Assembly: GCF_000513195.1 (NCBI RefSeq)
Contig: NZ_CBVI010000016.1
Coordinates: 124,001-188,000, forward strand
Direction of reading: 5' to 3'
DNA from: Bacteroides timonensis
GTDB lineage: Bacteria; Bacteroidota; Bacteroidia; Bacteroidales; Bacteroidaceae
DNA length: 64,000 nucleotides
Part shown: positions 27,943 to 37,581 of the stretch, one piece after another
How positions within the stretch are numbered: the first letter of the stretch is position 1
How the letters are laid out: each line of letters opens with the position of its first letter
Made by a program: the position numbers and the translations under genes
Notes under the pieces: model-generated
The model's database searches: none
The model's input: only the letters and a program-made list of their open reading frames with translations
What the model was told of the DNA's origin: nothing

Positions 27943-30900
27943 ATGAGAAAAATTTCTTTGAATGGGCTTTTTTGCCCAAAAAGTTTAGTATTTAAGCAAA
28001 TATTACGAACTATGAAGATCACACTATTCCTTCTCTTGTTTGTAACGTTCCAAGCGTACAGTAGTAGTAGCTACTCTCAGAATGCCAAAATCAGCATCCC
28101 CCGCTCTGAGTTGCGAGTAAGCGAAATCCTCGATAAAATCGAGGCTCAGACTGAGTATTTGTTTGTCTACAATAAGAAGAGTGTGGACGTGCGCCGCACC
28201 GTAAATGTAGATGCAGACAACCAGCCAGTGTCCGAAGTTTTGGATGAAATATTCAATGGCACCGACATCAGATATGTAATGGAAGGCAAGAATATTGTGC
28301 TGACCAAACAACATGAAAAGGCCAGTGAAATCATTGCTGCCGTACAACAAGAAAATATCTCTATAAAAGGTGTTGTTACCGATACCAAGGGTGAACCCAT
28401 TATCGGTGCCAATGTTGTGGAAAAAGGAACTACAAACGGTTGCATTACCAATATAAACGGTGAGTTTACACTAAATACACCGACTAATGCAACGCTGGTT
28501 ATCAGCTTTATCGGATACCAGCCTGTAACGATTGCTCTCAACGGGCAAAAAACTCTCAATGTGCAGATGCAGGAAGAAGCACTGTCACTGGAAACGGTGG
28601 TAGTGACGGCTATGGGTATCAAGCGCAAGTCATCCTCACTAACTTATTCTGTACAACAAGTTGGAGGTGACGACTTAACCCGCGTTAAAGATCCCAATAT
28701 GATTAATGCACTAGAAGGTAAAATTGCAGGCGTTACAATCAATAAAAGCGCTTCCGGTTTGGGAGGCTCGGCTAAAGTTTCCATCCGCGGTATTCGTTCG
28801 GCTTTTGAGGGAGGTAACAACCAGCCTTTGTACGTCATCGATGGTGTTCCCATGATGAATTCAGCCAAAGAAACGACTTCTTCAGTCATGGGTGGTAATT
28901 CAGACTCAGGTAACCGCGACTCCGGTGACGGTATATCCAATCTGAACCCGGACGACATTCAGACAATTTCCGTACTGAAAGGCGCTTCTGCGGCCGCCCT
29001 TTATGGTTCGCAAGCAGCAAACGGTGTTATCATGATTACTACTAAAAAAGGAAATGTAGGTTCAACCCGTGTGACTTATTCTGCCAATGTTACATTTGAC
29101 CGTGCCATTTCCACACCTGAATTTCAAAACTCCTATAATTCAAAATGGGAAAAAGGAAATATCAAAGACCATGACAATGTAGGAGATTTCTTCGGAACCG
29201 GCGTTACAGCCATTAACTCTATTTCCTTATCAACAGGTAATGCAAAAGCGCAAACCTATTTCTCCTATGCCAATACAACCGCCAAAGGCATTATTGAAAA
29301 GAACAAACTGGAACGTCACAACCTAACCTTCCGTGAAACAGGTAAGTTCTTCAATGATAAGCTCACATTGGATGGAAACGTTAACGTCATGCGCCAGGTA
29401 GGTCGCAATCGCCCGGTTACAGGTGGATTATATATGAATCCGTTAGTAGGACTTTATACCTTCCCGCGCGACCTGAACATGGCAGATTATAGGAGTGGAG
29501 AAGTTCTTGACGAAGTACGTAACATGCCAAAACAGAATTGGTACAAAGATCCCGAAACCCTGCAAGGAATGGAAGGCAACCCTTATTGGTTAGTCAATCG
29601 CATCAACACGAAAGACACCCGTACGCGTACCATTGCTTCTTTAAGTGCGAATTGGGAAGTCACTGACTGGTTAAAATTTCAAGCCCGCGGTACAGCTGAT
29701 TACATCAGTGACAAATCTGAAGAAAAGACATGGGCTTCTACCTCAACAACCTTGACAGGCGGTAGTTGGGCGGATAAAACAGACAATGGACGTTATGCCT
29801 ATGCAACCGGAAGTGATTTCATGGCCTATGGCGACCTGATGGCCATGTTCAATAAGACATGGGGCAAATTCAGTCTGAATGCGGCATTAGGAGGTTCTAT
29901 CAACTATCAGAAGTCCAACAATTTACGAATTGACTCTCATACATCTGGTTTATATTATCCAAACGTATTTACACTGACGAATATTAAATATAGTTCTTCT
30001 ACTGATATGTCAGTGACGAATGAAGCCCGCCAAGTAATGCAATCAGTATTCGCCACTGCCCAATTAGGTTGGAACGAAGCACTTTATCTGGACTTAACCG
30101 CCCGTAATGACTGGTCTTCCACCCTTTACGGTACCTCTAAAATGGACTCCGGATTCTTCTATCCGTCAGTTGGTTTATCATGGCTAGCGCACAACTCTTT
30201 CGAACTGCCCGAGTGGATTAATTTTGCAAAAATACGTGGTTCTGTCGCTCAAGTCGGAAATACGTTGCCATTATATAAAGCAAACCTGCAACCGCGCATC
30301 GCCATAGGCGGAAGCATCAACCAGGTAACAGATTATAATGACGGCAATCTGAAACCAGAAATCTCAACTTCCTACGAAGCAGGCTTCGAGATGAAGTTTT
30401 TCCACAATCGTTTTGATATTGACTTCACTTGGTATAAGACATTGACTAAAAACCAATTCTTGTTAGTGCCAATGCTTCCGGGGTCTGCCTATAAGAACCA
30501 AATGATCAATGCTGGTAAGATCAGCAATAAAGGTATTGAATTAACCGTAGGCGGTGTGCCCGTACAAAATGAGAACTTCCGTTGGAGAACACAAGTTAAT
30601 TTCTCTACCAATAAAAATAAGGTAGAAAAACTCGCAGACAACTATAAAGTATTTGCTTATGGTTCAGGCGTAAACATGGCATACCGTATGATTGTTAAAG
30701 AAGGCGGTTCACTAGGTGACCTTTACGGTAACTCATTCAAACGCGATGAAGCAGGAAAAATCGTACTGGATAGCGAAGGACTCCCTGAACTCAATACAGA
30801 CCGTCAGCAATATTTAGGTAACAGCCAACCTAAATGTACATTGGGCTGGAGCAATACGTTCAATATCTATGGTGTATCGGTTAATTTCCTGATAGATGCA

Positions 30901-31350
30901 CGCATTGGCGGCGACGTAATGTCATTCACCCAAGGACAACTGGATGCCCATGGGGTAAGCAAAGCCGCCGGCGAAGCACTGGATCGTGGATATGTCGAAG
31001 TCGAAGGACAGAAGTTCACTAAAACAGAAACGAAAGACAACATACAGGGATTCTATGCAAGAGTCGGAGACATCAACGGATGTACGGAATACTATATGTA
31101 CAAAGGAACCAATATACGTTTACGTGAATTATCCATAGCTTACAGCCTTCCGGAAAAATGGATGGAAAAGACGAAAGTATTCAAAGACATCAATCTCTCA
31201 TTAGTGGCACGCAACTTATTCTTCATCTATAAAGATGCTCCATTTGATCCTGACGCACTGATGTCAGTAGGAAACGATATGCAGGGTGTAGACGTTTTCG
31301 GCATGCCGACTACCCGCAGCATTGGTTTCAATGTGAAATTTACATTCTAA
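27943..31350 (+). CDS. SusC/RagA-family TonB-dependent transporter with STN signalling domain
   Basis: 1135 residues. Signal peptide (to about 46), an STN domain (about 50-120, ELRVSEILDKIEAQTEYLFVYNKKSV), a carboxypeptidase-regulatory-like domain (140-208, IKGVVTDTKGEPIIGANV), a TonB-box-like ETVVVTAMG, plug domain (about 228-370) and barrel ending NVKFTF. The STN domain is the periplasmic contact for the FecR anti-sigma factor, so this transporter both imports and signals. It is 24 bp upstream of its SusD. The substrate is unknown: no glycoside hydrolase or protease lies next to it. Confidence 0.95.
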   Translation: MRKISLNGLFCPKSLVFKQILRTMKITLFLLLFVTFQAYSSSSYSQNAKISIPRSELRVSEILDKIEAQTEYLFVYNKKSVDVRRTVNVDADNQPVSEVLDEIFNGTDIRYVMEGKNIVLTKQHEKASEIIAAVQQENISIKGVVTDTKGEPIIGANVVEKGTTNGCITNINGEFTLNTPTNATLVISFIGYQPVTIALNGQKTLNVQMQEEALSLETVVVTAMGIKRKSSSLTYSVQQVGGDDLTRVKDPNMINALEGKIAGVTINKSASGLGGSAKVSIRGIRSAFEGGNNQPLYVIDGVPMMNSAKETTSSVMGGNSDSGNRDSGDGISNLNPDDIQTISVLKGASAAALYGSQAANGVIMITTKKGNVGSTRVTYSANVTFDRAISTPEFQNSYNSKWEKGNIKDHDNVGDFFGTGVTAINSISLSTGNAKAQTYFSYANTTAKGIIEKNKLERHNLTFRETGKFFNDKLTLDGNVNVMRQVGRNRPVTGGLYMNPLVGLYTFPRDLNMADYRSGEVLDEVRNMPKQNWYKDPETLQGMEGNPYWLVNRINTKDTRTRTIASLSANWEVTDWLKFQARGTADYISDKSEEKTWASTSTTLTGGSWADKTDNGRYAYATGSDFMAYGDLMAMFNKTWGKFSLNAALGGSINYQKSNNLRIDSHTSGLYYPNVFTLTNIKYSSSTDMSVTNEARQVMQSVFATAQLGWNEALYLDLTARNDWSSTLYGTSKMDSGFFYPSVGLSWLAHNSFELPEWINFAKIRGSVAQVGNTLPLYKANLQPRIAIGGSINQVTDYNDGNLKPEISTSYEAGFEMKFFHNRFDIDFTWYKTLTKNQFLLVPMLPGSAYKNQMINAGKISNKGIELTVGGVPVQNENFRWRTQVNFSTNKNKVEKLADNYKVFAYGSGVNMAYRMIVKEGGSLGDLYGNSFKRDEAGKIVLDSEGLPELNTDRQQYLGNSQPKCTLGWSNTFNIYGVSVNFLIDARIGGDVMSFTQGQLDAHGVSKAAGEALDRGYVEVEGQKFTKTETKDNIQGFYARVGDINGCTEYYMYKGTNIRLRELSIAYSLPEKWMEKTKVFKDINLSLVARNLFFIYKDAPFDPDALMSVGNDMQGVDVFGMPTTRSIGFNVKFTF

Positions 31351-31374
31351 CGTATCATCTAAAAAGCAAGCAAT

Positions 31375-32982
31375 ATGAAAAGCAAATTTATACATACATT
31401 AGTGATAGGCGGATTATTAACAACCGCTTGTACAAGCAATTTCGATAATTTAAACTCCGAAGACGGTTCTTACGATTCTGGTAAGCAGGTCATGGACAAT
31501 GCCGGATATACCATGTATTTCAATTCCATACAGCAAGGCATCTATTTTAACTACAACTGGGGAGAAGGTACAGATTGGACTTTCCAGACCATACAGAATT
31601 TAGGTGTCGATATGTTTGCAGGATATTTCCACGATATGGCAACTAAGTTTGCAGGAGAAAACTCCGTATACAATATGAACGACGGATGGAACAGTAGCAA
31701 CTGGTCCACTTCATATAGCCAGACAGTTTCCGCACTCAACAAAGCGGAAGACTTTGATAGTGAGCTTCCACAATATATGTCTCTGATAAAAATATATAGA
31801 GTGGCAACTATGCATCGTCTGACGGATCAATATGGACCCATCTTATATGAGAACCATGCAACAGCGCCTGTAAGTCAGGAAAATGCTTATAAAGCTATGT
31901 TTGCAGATTTAGATGATGCCATCAGTTTAATAGATCAGACGCTCTCCAGTGGAATAGAGGATAAAATTTCTTATGACATTCTGATGAGAAGTCAATCAAC
32001 TTACTCACAGTATGCTAAATGGGCTAATTCTCTACGTCTGCGTTTGGCAATGCGAGTATCTAATGTAAATTCTCAAATGGCATCCGAACAAGCCAAGAAA
32101 GCCCTCTCCAACAAATATGGAGTATTGGAAACAAACAACGACATAGTAGAAGTTTCAACCAAAACCGGATATAAAAATCCGTTGGGAACTATCGGGCTTA
32201 GCTGGTGGGAAGTTTATATGAACGCATCTTTAGAGTCCTTCATGGTCGGTTACGATGATCCACGCACAGATAGGTATTTCACCCCTTCTGTAGGCGGACT
32301 TGCCGATAACAGCCCTGCACAGCGCTTTGACTATGCAGGTATGCAAAAAGGTATTCCCCAGGGATTTAACTTCAATACACCTAAAGAAGTTAACCACTAT
32401 AAGTTCCACTCACGTTGCACCATTACGGCAGATTTTCCGGCTCCGCTGATGACTTCTGCAGAAGTGTGGTTCCTGCGTGCAGAAGCAGCCTTACGCGGAT
32501 ACTCTACAGAGAACGTAAAAGATTGCTATGAGAAAGGTGTACGTCTCTCCTTCGAGCAATGGGGTGCCAGTGGCGTTGACGCTTACTTAGCAAGCGATGC
32601 CAAACCAACAGACTATAAAGATGTATTCTTTGAAAAGAACGATATGAAAGCCATGACTACCATCACTCCCAAATGGAATGAAGGTGCTTCTAATGAGGAA
32701 AAGTTGGAACGTATCATTACGCAAAAATGGTTAGCAGTCTTCCCTGAAGGTGCTGAAGCATGGGCCGAGCAGCGTCGTACAGGTTATCCTAAATTATTCA
32801 AGACATTGGCAAACCTGAGCGGCGGAACGATAGATACTGATAAAATGGTACGTCGCCTTCCATTCCCAGCAAACTTGAAAACTGACCAGCCTGAATTATA
32901 CAGACAATTGGTTGATGCTTTAGGTGGACAAGACAATGGTGGGACAGACTTATGGTGGTCTGTAGGACAGAATAAATTTTAA
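31375..32982 (+). CDS. SusD-like outer-membrane lipoprotein (SusD_like/RagB type)
   Basis: 535 residues with a lipoprotein signal (IGGLLTTAC). It belongs to the variant SusD-like branch: early helix pair GYTMYFNSIQQGIYFNYNWGEG, RVATMHRLTDQYGPILYEN, LRLRLAMRVSNVN and a C-terminal block IITQKWLAVFPEGAEAWAEQRRTGYPKL. The last block is typical of members found in SusCD pairs under sigma/anti-sigma control. It is the last gene of the locus, and a terminator follows. Confidence 0.92.
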   Translation: MKSKFIHTLVIGGLLTTACTSNFDNLNSEDGSYDSGKQVMDNAGYTMYFNSIQQGIYFNYNWGEGTDWTFQTIQNLGVDMFAGYFHDMATKFAGENSVYNMNDGWNSSNWSTSYSQTVSALNKAEDFDSELPQYMSLIKIYRVATMHRLTDQYGPILYENHATAPVSQENAYKAMFADLDDAISLIDQTLSSGIEDKISYDILMRSQSTYSQYAKWANSLRLRLAMRVSNVNSQMASEQAKKALSNKYGVLETNNDIVEVSTKTGYKNPLGTIGLSWWEVYMNASLESFMVGYDDPRTDRYFTPSVGGLADNSPAQRFDYAGMQKGIPQGFNFNTPKEVNHYKFHSRCTITADFPAPLMTSAEVWFLRAEAALRGYSTENVKDCYEKGVRLSFEQWGASGVDAYLASDAKPTDYKDVFFEKNDMKAMTTITPKWNEGASNEEKLERIITQKWLAVFPEGAEAWAEQRRTGYPKLFKTLANLSGGTIDTDKMVRRLPFPANLKTDQPELYRQLVDALGGQDNGGTDLWWSVGQNKF

Positions 32983-33052
32983 ATAAGACCAAGGTATAAG
33001 ATTTTGATTAGTGGTGTTTTCTCCGTATTAGTTACGAGGGAAAGAAGATTGG

Positions 33053-33090
33053 AAGGAGTAAAGTCATTTGGGGGGGCTTTACTCCTTTTC
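33053..33090 (+). terminator. Terminator of the sigma-regulated SusCD operon
   Basis: 11-bp perfect stem (33053-33063 with 33077-33087, AAGGAGTAAAG) and a G-rich loop, followed by TTCT, 70 bp after the SusD stop. Confidence 0.7.
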
Positions 33091-33105
33091 TATCAGCGCA
33101 TTACA

Positions 33106-33248
33106 TTTACCAACCATTTACCGCAGGATGTAAAAGCATTTACCGCAGGATGTAACGCCCTTTACCTCCTATTGTAACGACCTTTACCTCGGTATGTAAC
33201 GGTCTTTACCTCGGCGTGTAAATGGAGTTACCATTTGAGGTAAACAGA
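33106..33248. repeat. 22-bp tandem repeat array, 6 units plus a half unit
   Basis: Units beginning TTTACC start at 33117, 33139, 33161, 33183 and 33205, with a sixth (GTTACC) at 33227. All are exactly 22 bp apart. An 11-bp half unit (33106-33116) precedes them. Within each unit TGTAA recurs about half a period after TTTACC. Units are similar but not identical. This fills the gap between SusD and buk, with no coding potential. Confidence 0.8.
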
Positions 33249-33293
33249 ACCTCATGGAATGAAACAATCGTTGGGGGCGTATCTCTTTAATTG

Positions 33294-34376
33294 TCACTTA
33301 TAGACCTGTATCGGCAACTCCCCCCGCAATGCTCCCAGAACATTGACAGCAAGTGCCTCCAGTTCATCTTCCCCGGGATAGACATGCACCGGAGCAAGAA
33401 AAGAAACCCGTTCCTTCAAACGGGAAATGACATAATCGGAATGAGCAATCCCCCCCGTCAGCAGAATTGCATCGACTTTGCCGTAAAGCACAACAGCGGC
33501 GGCACCCACACTTTTGGCAACCTGATAAATCATAGCATTCAGCACCAGTTCCGCTTTCGTATCCCCACCTTCTATGGACTTGATAATAGCAGGTATATCC
33601 GTAGTGCCAAGATGCGCTGCCAGACCGGCATGACCGGAAATACGCTTCTTTAGCTCATCTTTCCTGAAACGATGGGAATAGCAAAGGTCAATCAATGGGC
33701 CCGCAGGCAACGTCCCTGCCCGCTCGGGCGAGAAAGGTCCTTCTCCATCGAGGGCATTGTTCACGTCGATGCAGCGACCGTGGTTATGAGTACCGACAGA
33801 GATTCCACCACCCAAATGACAGATAATCAAGTTCAAATCTTCGTAATGCACCGGATGGTCGGGAGAAGCGGCTGTAAGTTCGGCAGCATAACGGCGGGCA
33901 ATAGCACGCTGGTTCAATGCATGCCAGATGGTGATACGTGGCATCAAGGGCGAACCAGTGATGCGGGCTATCTCATCCAATTCATCCACTACACCGGGAT
34001 CGGCTATGAAGGCACGACAACCGGAAAGCAATGCCGCCAATTCGGAAGCAATAAGACACCCCAAGTTGCACGCATGGCTTCTCATGGCATGGGCTATATC
34101 ATCCAACATGGCATCGTTCACCTCGTACACTCCGCCCGGAATGGGTTTCAGTAATCCTCCACGCCCTACGATGGCATCAAATTCAAAAGGAATGCCATTC
34201 TCTTTTAAGGCTTCTATTACCAGATTCTTGCGGAATTCAAACTGGTCGATGACGCGAGGGAAATGGGAAAGTTCTCCTACCGAATGGCGAATGTTACGCA
34301 CCAAAAGCGGAGTTGTGTCTTCGTATACTGCAATTTTCGTTGAAGTAGAACCGGGATTGATAGCAAGAATTCTCAT
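33294..34376 (-). CDS. buk: Butyrate kinase
   Basis: 360 residues, full length. Acetokinase-family fold with the N-terminal phosphate motif NPGSTSTK (about 7-14), ICHLGGGISVG, CIDVNNALDGEGPFSPERAG and TGGIAHSDYV. It converts (iso)butyryl-phosphate and ADP to the free acid and ATP. It lies 61 bp downstream of ptb on the same strand. In Bacteroides this pair may serve branched-chain fatty acid release rather than true butyrate fermentation; that is inference. Confidence 0.95.
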   Translation of the reverse strand: MRILAINPGSTSTKIAVYEDTTPLLVRNIRHSVGELSHFPRVIDQFEFRKNLVIEALKENGIPFEFDAIVGRGGLLKPIPGGVYEVNDAMLDDIAHAMRSHACNLGCLIASELAALLSGCRAFIADPGVVDELDEIARITGSPLMPRITIWHALNQRAIARRYAAELTAASPDHPVHYEDLNLIICHLGGGISVGTHNHGRCIDVNNALDGEGPFSPERAGTLPAGPLIDLCYSHRFRKDELKKRISGHAGLAAHLGTTDIPAIIKSIEGGDTKAELVLNAMIYQVAKSVGAAAVVLYGKVDAILLTGGIAHSDYVISRLKERVSFLAPVHVYPGEDELEALAVNVLGALRGELPIQVYK

Positions 34377-34437
34377 AATTTAAGATTTGACGATTTACAA
34401 TTTACGATTAGGATCACCTACTTTATCACCCTGTCAC

Positions 34438-35352
34438 TTAGTCACAGGCACAAGTGAGGCATGCCATGGCAATACTATAATATTTAGAGAGACCGGAATC
34501 ACTACGTGAGGGCAACACCACCGGACATACAGGACCTTGCAACAGGCCTGCCATATCAGCATGGGCAAACAAGGATACAGCCTTATAAAAAGCATTTCCC
34601 GATTCAATATTAGGGAAGATCAGCACATCCGCTTCTCCATTGATAGGAGATGCAATCCCTTTGATATCACCGCTTGTCTTCTCACAGGAAGTCTTTACAT
34701 CCAACGGACCATCGATTATTACATTTCCGAATTCTCCGGCCTCCGCCAACTCCACGATATTGACATAATCTAGCGAATGGGGAAACTTGGCACTTACCTT
34801 CTCCGTACAATGAATAAGTGAAATGCGAGGTTGTTCAATACCAAAGTGGCGACAAGTATGGATAGCATACCAGATCATCTCTATGCGTTGCTGCAAAGTA
34901 GGTCGCGGAATTACGGCGGCATCCGAGAAGAACAACAACTTATCATACGTAGGAATCTGCATTACAGCCAGATGAGTCAGGATTTTACCCTTAGGCAACA
35001 GACCTTTTTCCTTGTCAAGAATAGCATGCAACAAATTATCTGTATTGATAATGCCTTTCATCAAAATATCCGCTCCACCCTCACGAACAATACGTACAGC
35101 CTCACGCGCCGCCTCATCGGGATCCTCTATATGCACCGTACGGACGTACTGGGGATATTTCTTCAATGTAGGATATTTTTCAAGAATCGCAGAGTCGCCA
35201 ACCATCAGGAACTCCGCAATCCCTTCTTCCAGAGAACGGGCAATGGCATATTCCGTATTGGGGTCATTAGCACAAACTACTGCAATACGTTTCCTTTTGT
35301 TCAAGGATTTCAAGTGCGAGGTTAGTTGATCAAAGCTTCGAATAGGTTCCAT
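34438..35352 (-). CDS. ptb: Phosphate butyryltransferase
   Basis: 304 residues of the PTA/PTB family: AVVCANDPNTEYAIARSLEEG, LMKGIINTDNLLHAILDKEKGL, FSDAAVIPRPTLQQR, DGPLDVKTS and the C-terminal SRSDSGLSKYYSIAMA. It exchanges CoA for phosphate on (iso)butyryl-CoA to supply butyrate kinase. It is the first gene of the ptb-buk pair. A large inverted repeat lies upstream, between it and the divergent ldcA-like gene. Confidence 0.95.
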   Translation of the reverse strand: MEPIRSFDQLTSHLKSLNKRKRIAVVCANDPNTEYAIARSLEEGIAEFLMVGDSAILEKYPTLKKYPQYVRTVHIEDPDEAAREAVRIVREGGADILMKGIINTDNLLHAILDKEKGLLPKGKILTHLAVMQIPTYDKLLFFSDAAVIPRPTLQQRIEMIWYAIHTCRHFGIEQPRISLIHCTEKVSAKFPHSLDYVNIVELAEAGEFGNVIIDGPLDVKTSCEKTSGDIKGIASPINGEADVLIFPNIESGNAFYKAVSLFAHADMAGLLQGPVCPVVLPSRSDSGLSKYYSIAMACLTCACD

Positions 35353-35450
35353 AACGTTAGATTTTTAGCAAATATCTGAAAAAATGTCGAGAAATGCAGC
35401 ATAACATCCTTGGAAATTTCATAGGCTTCATTTCATTTTGATAGATTTTT

Positions 35451-35531
35451 CCACAGATTACACAGATTAACGCAGATTATTACTTTTCTCTACTATTAGA
35501 ATAAATCTGTGTTAATCTGTGTAATCTGTGG
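35451..35531. repeat. 28-bp inverted repeat (CACAGATTACACAG type)
   Basis: Arms 35451-35478 and 35504-35531 match over 28 bp with one mismatch (a G-T pair in RNA); the loop is 25 nt. The arms are themselves built of repeated ACAGATTA. It lies between divergent promoters, not after a gene, so it is not an ordinary terminator. Confidence 0.85.
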
Positions 35532-35564
35532 AGTAAACTAAATTTCGTTTTGAGTTATTTTATG

Positions 35565-35572
35565 TACTTTTG
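35565..35572 (+). promoter_or_regulatory. -7 box (TACTTTTG) of the LD-carboxypeptidase operon
   Basis: A perfect TAnnTTTG 24 bp upstream of the ATG at 35597. Confidence 0.6.
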
Positions 35573-35596
35573 TCCCCATACGCAAAATATTGAATT

Positions 35597-36559
35597 ATGA
35601 GCAGCCTTATTTTTCCGCCATACGTACAAAAAGGTGATCGTGTCATCATCCTTTCTCCTTCCAGCAAGATAGACAAGTCTTTTTTGAAAGGAGCCAAAAA
35701 GCGTTTGAAGTCCTGGGGACTGGAAGTGGTAATGGCTAAACATGCCGGAAGCTCACACGGAACGTATGGAGGCAACATCAAACAGCGCGTAGAAGACTTA
35801 CAGAATGCCCTGGATGATGAAAAGGCTAAAGTCATTCTATGCAGCCGTGGCGGATATGGAGCAGTGCACTTGTTAGGGAAACTCGATTTTACCCGCTTCC
35901 GTGAACATCCCAAATGGCTGATTGGTTTCAGTGACATTACCGCATTACATAATGTGCTCCAGAAAGAAGGTTTTGCATCGCTCCACGCCCTGATGGCACG
36001 CCATCTGACGGTAGAATCCGAAGATGACTTCTGCACACTGGCACTCAAAGATATCCTCTTTGGACATTTTAATCCGGAGACGGCAGAATCTGTAGAAACC
36101 TCGGAAAATGGTTTCAACTATATTTGCCCCGGGCACAAATTAAACCATAAAGGAACTGCCAGCGGCATTTTACGAGGTGGCAACCTGTCCGTATTTTATG
36201 GGTTGCGTGGCACCCCTTACGATATACCTGCCGAAGGAAGCATTCTCTTTATAGAAGATGTAGGCGAACGTCCGCATGCAGTAGAGCGCATGATCTACAA
36301 TCTGAAACTGGGCGGTATATTAGAAAAACTATCCGGTCTTATTATCGGACAGTTTACGGAATACGAGGAAAACAAGTCTTTGGGGAAAGAGTTATACGGT
36401 GCAATTGCCGACCTCGTGAAAGAATACGATTACCCCGTCTGTTTTAATTTCCCGGTAGGACATGTCAGCATGAACCTGCCCATGATAAACGGAGCGGAAG
36501 TAACGCTGGAGACCGGAAAAAAAGAAGTGAAATTAAGTTTTAATTTAGATAAAGAATGA
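35597..36559 (+). CDS. LD-carboxypeptidase (peptidase family S66)
   Basis: 320 residues. The S66 catalytic Ser is in IGFSDITALHN (about residue 115). The Glu (LFIEDVGERPHAVERM, about 217) and His (about 285, GHVSMNLP) follow in the usual order. It trims the terminal D-Ala from murein tetrapeptides during peptidoglycan recycling. There is no signal peptide, so it is cytoplasmic like LdcA. Its stop overlaps the next ATG by 4 bp, giving translational coupling with the glutaminyl cyclase gene. Confidence 0.92.
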   Translation: MSSLIFPPYVQKGDRVIILSPSSKIDKSFLKGAKKRLKSWGLEVVMAKHAGSSHGTYGGNIKQRVEDLQNALDDEKAKVILCSRGGYGAVHLLGKLDFTRFREHPKWLIGFSDITALHNVLQKEGFASLHALMARHLTVESEDDFCTLALKDILFGHFNPETAESVETSENGFNYICPGHKLNHKGTASGILRGGNLSVFYGLRGTPYDIPAEGSILFIEDVGERPHAVERMIYNLKLGGILEKLSGLIIGQFTEYEENKSLGKELYGAIADLVKEYDYPVCFNFPVGHVSMNLPMINGAEVTLETGKKEVKLSFNLDKE

Positions 36560-37551
36560 AACGGAATTATACTCTCATCCCTTTATGCCTGGTGTTGCTT
36601 GCATTCATAGCATGCAGCAACAATACCAAGAAGGCAAGCGACGACGCTGAAGCAACTGTTAAAAACGTCGTCAATGTTCCACAGTTCAATGCAGACAGTG
36701 CTTACCAGTATGTGAAAGCACAGGTTGACTTCGGTCCACGCGTTCCTAATACGAAAGCGCATGTGGATTGCGGCAACTATCTGGCTGATAAACTGACAGA
36801 ATTCGGCGCAAAGGTTACTAACCAATATGTAGACTTACCTGCCTATACCGGCACATTACTAAAAGCCCGGAATATTATCGGTTCCTACAAACCGGATACG
36901 AAAAAGCGTATCGTCCTTTTTTCGCATTGGGACAGCCGTCCGTGGGCAGACGCTGACCCGGACGCTAAAAAGCATTACACACCCATTTTAGGCGCCAATG
37001 ACGGTGCCAGCGGTGTAGGCGTATTATTGGAAATAGCACGTCATTTGCAGAAACAGTTACCGGAAATGGGTATCGATATTGTTTTTGTAGATGCCGAAGA
37101 TTATGGAACACACCAGGCTTACAACGGCCCGCATAAAGAGGAATACTGGGGACTCGGTTCACAATATTGGGCACGTAATCCGCATGTGCAGGGATATAAT
37201 GCACGCTTCGGTATACTGCTGGACATGGTAGGGGGCAAGAATGCAGAATTCCGTTATGAAGGTTTGTCTCATGAAGTAGCTCCCAATGTCAATGAGAAAG
37301 TCTGGAAAACAGCCAATGCTTTAGGTTTCGGGCGCCATTTTGTACAGAAAAAAGGCGGTTTCGTGACCGATGACCATACGTTCATCAACAAGTACGCCAA
37401 AATTCCAACCATTGATATCGTTCCTTATTATCCCGAAGGTGATTTTTTTGAGCATTGGCACACTGTGAAAGATGATATGGATGCTATTGATAAGGCTACA
37501 TTGCAAGCAGTAGGACAAACTATAATGCAAGTAATCTACAGCGAAAAATAA
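36556..37551 (+). CDS. Glutaminyl-peptide cyclotransferase (M28-like, lipoprotein)
   Basis: 331 residues with lipobox LAFIAC. An M28-type zinc-binding fold: VLFSHWDSRPWAD, ANDGASGVGVLLEIARHL, FVDAEDYG and TDDHTFINKYAKIPTIDIVPY. Bacteroidetes members convert N-terminal Gln to pyroglutamate on periplasmic proteins exposed after signal-peptide cleavage, where many mature proteins begin with Gln. It is coupled to the upstream LD-carboxypeptidase and 30 bp from sufE. Confidence 0.9.
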   Translation: MKRNYTLIPLCLVLLAFIACSNNTKKASDDAEATVKNVVNVPQFNADSAYQYVKAQVDFGPRVPNTKAHVDCGNYLADKLTEFGAKVTNQYVDLPAYTGTLLKARNIIGSYKPDTKKRIVLFSHWDSRPWADADPDAKKHYTPILGANDGASGVGVLLEIARHLQKQLPEMGIDIVFVDAEDYGTHQAYNGPHKEEYWGLGSQYWARNPHVQGYNARFGILLDMVGGKNAEFRYEGLSHEVAPNVNEKVWKTANALGFGRHFVQKKGGFVTDDHTFINKYAKIPTIDIVPYYPEGDFFEHWHTVKDDMDAIDKATLQAVGQTIMQVIYSEK

Positions 37552-37581
37552 ATCATAAATTATAAATCATAAATCTGCAAC

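Noticed and set aside
33106..33248. Regular repeat that could be taken for a CRISPR array
   Set aside because: Units are contiguous at 22 bp with no unique spacers, and no cas gene is present in the window.
35560..36117. Long minus-strand ORF over the LD-carboxypeptidase gene
   Set aside because: Shadow of a well-supported gene; no family features.
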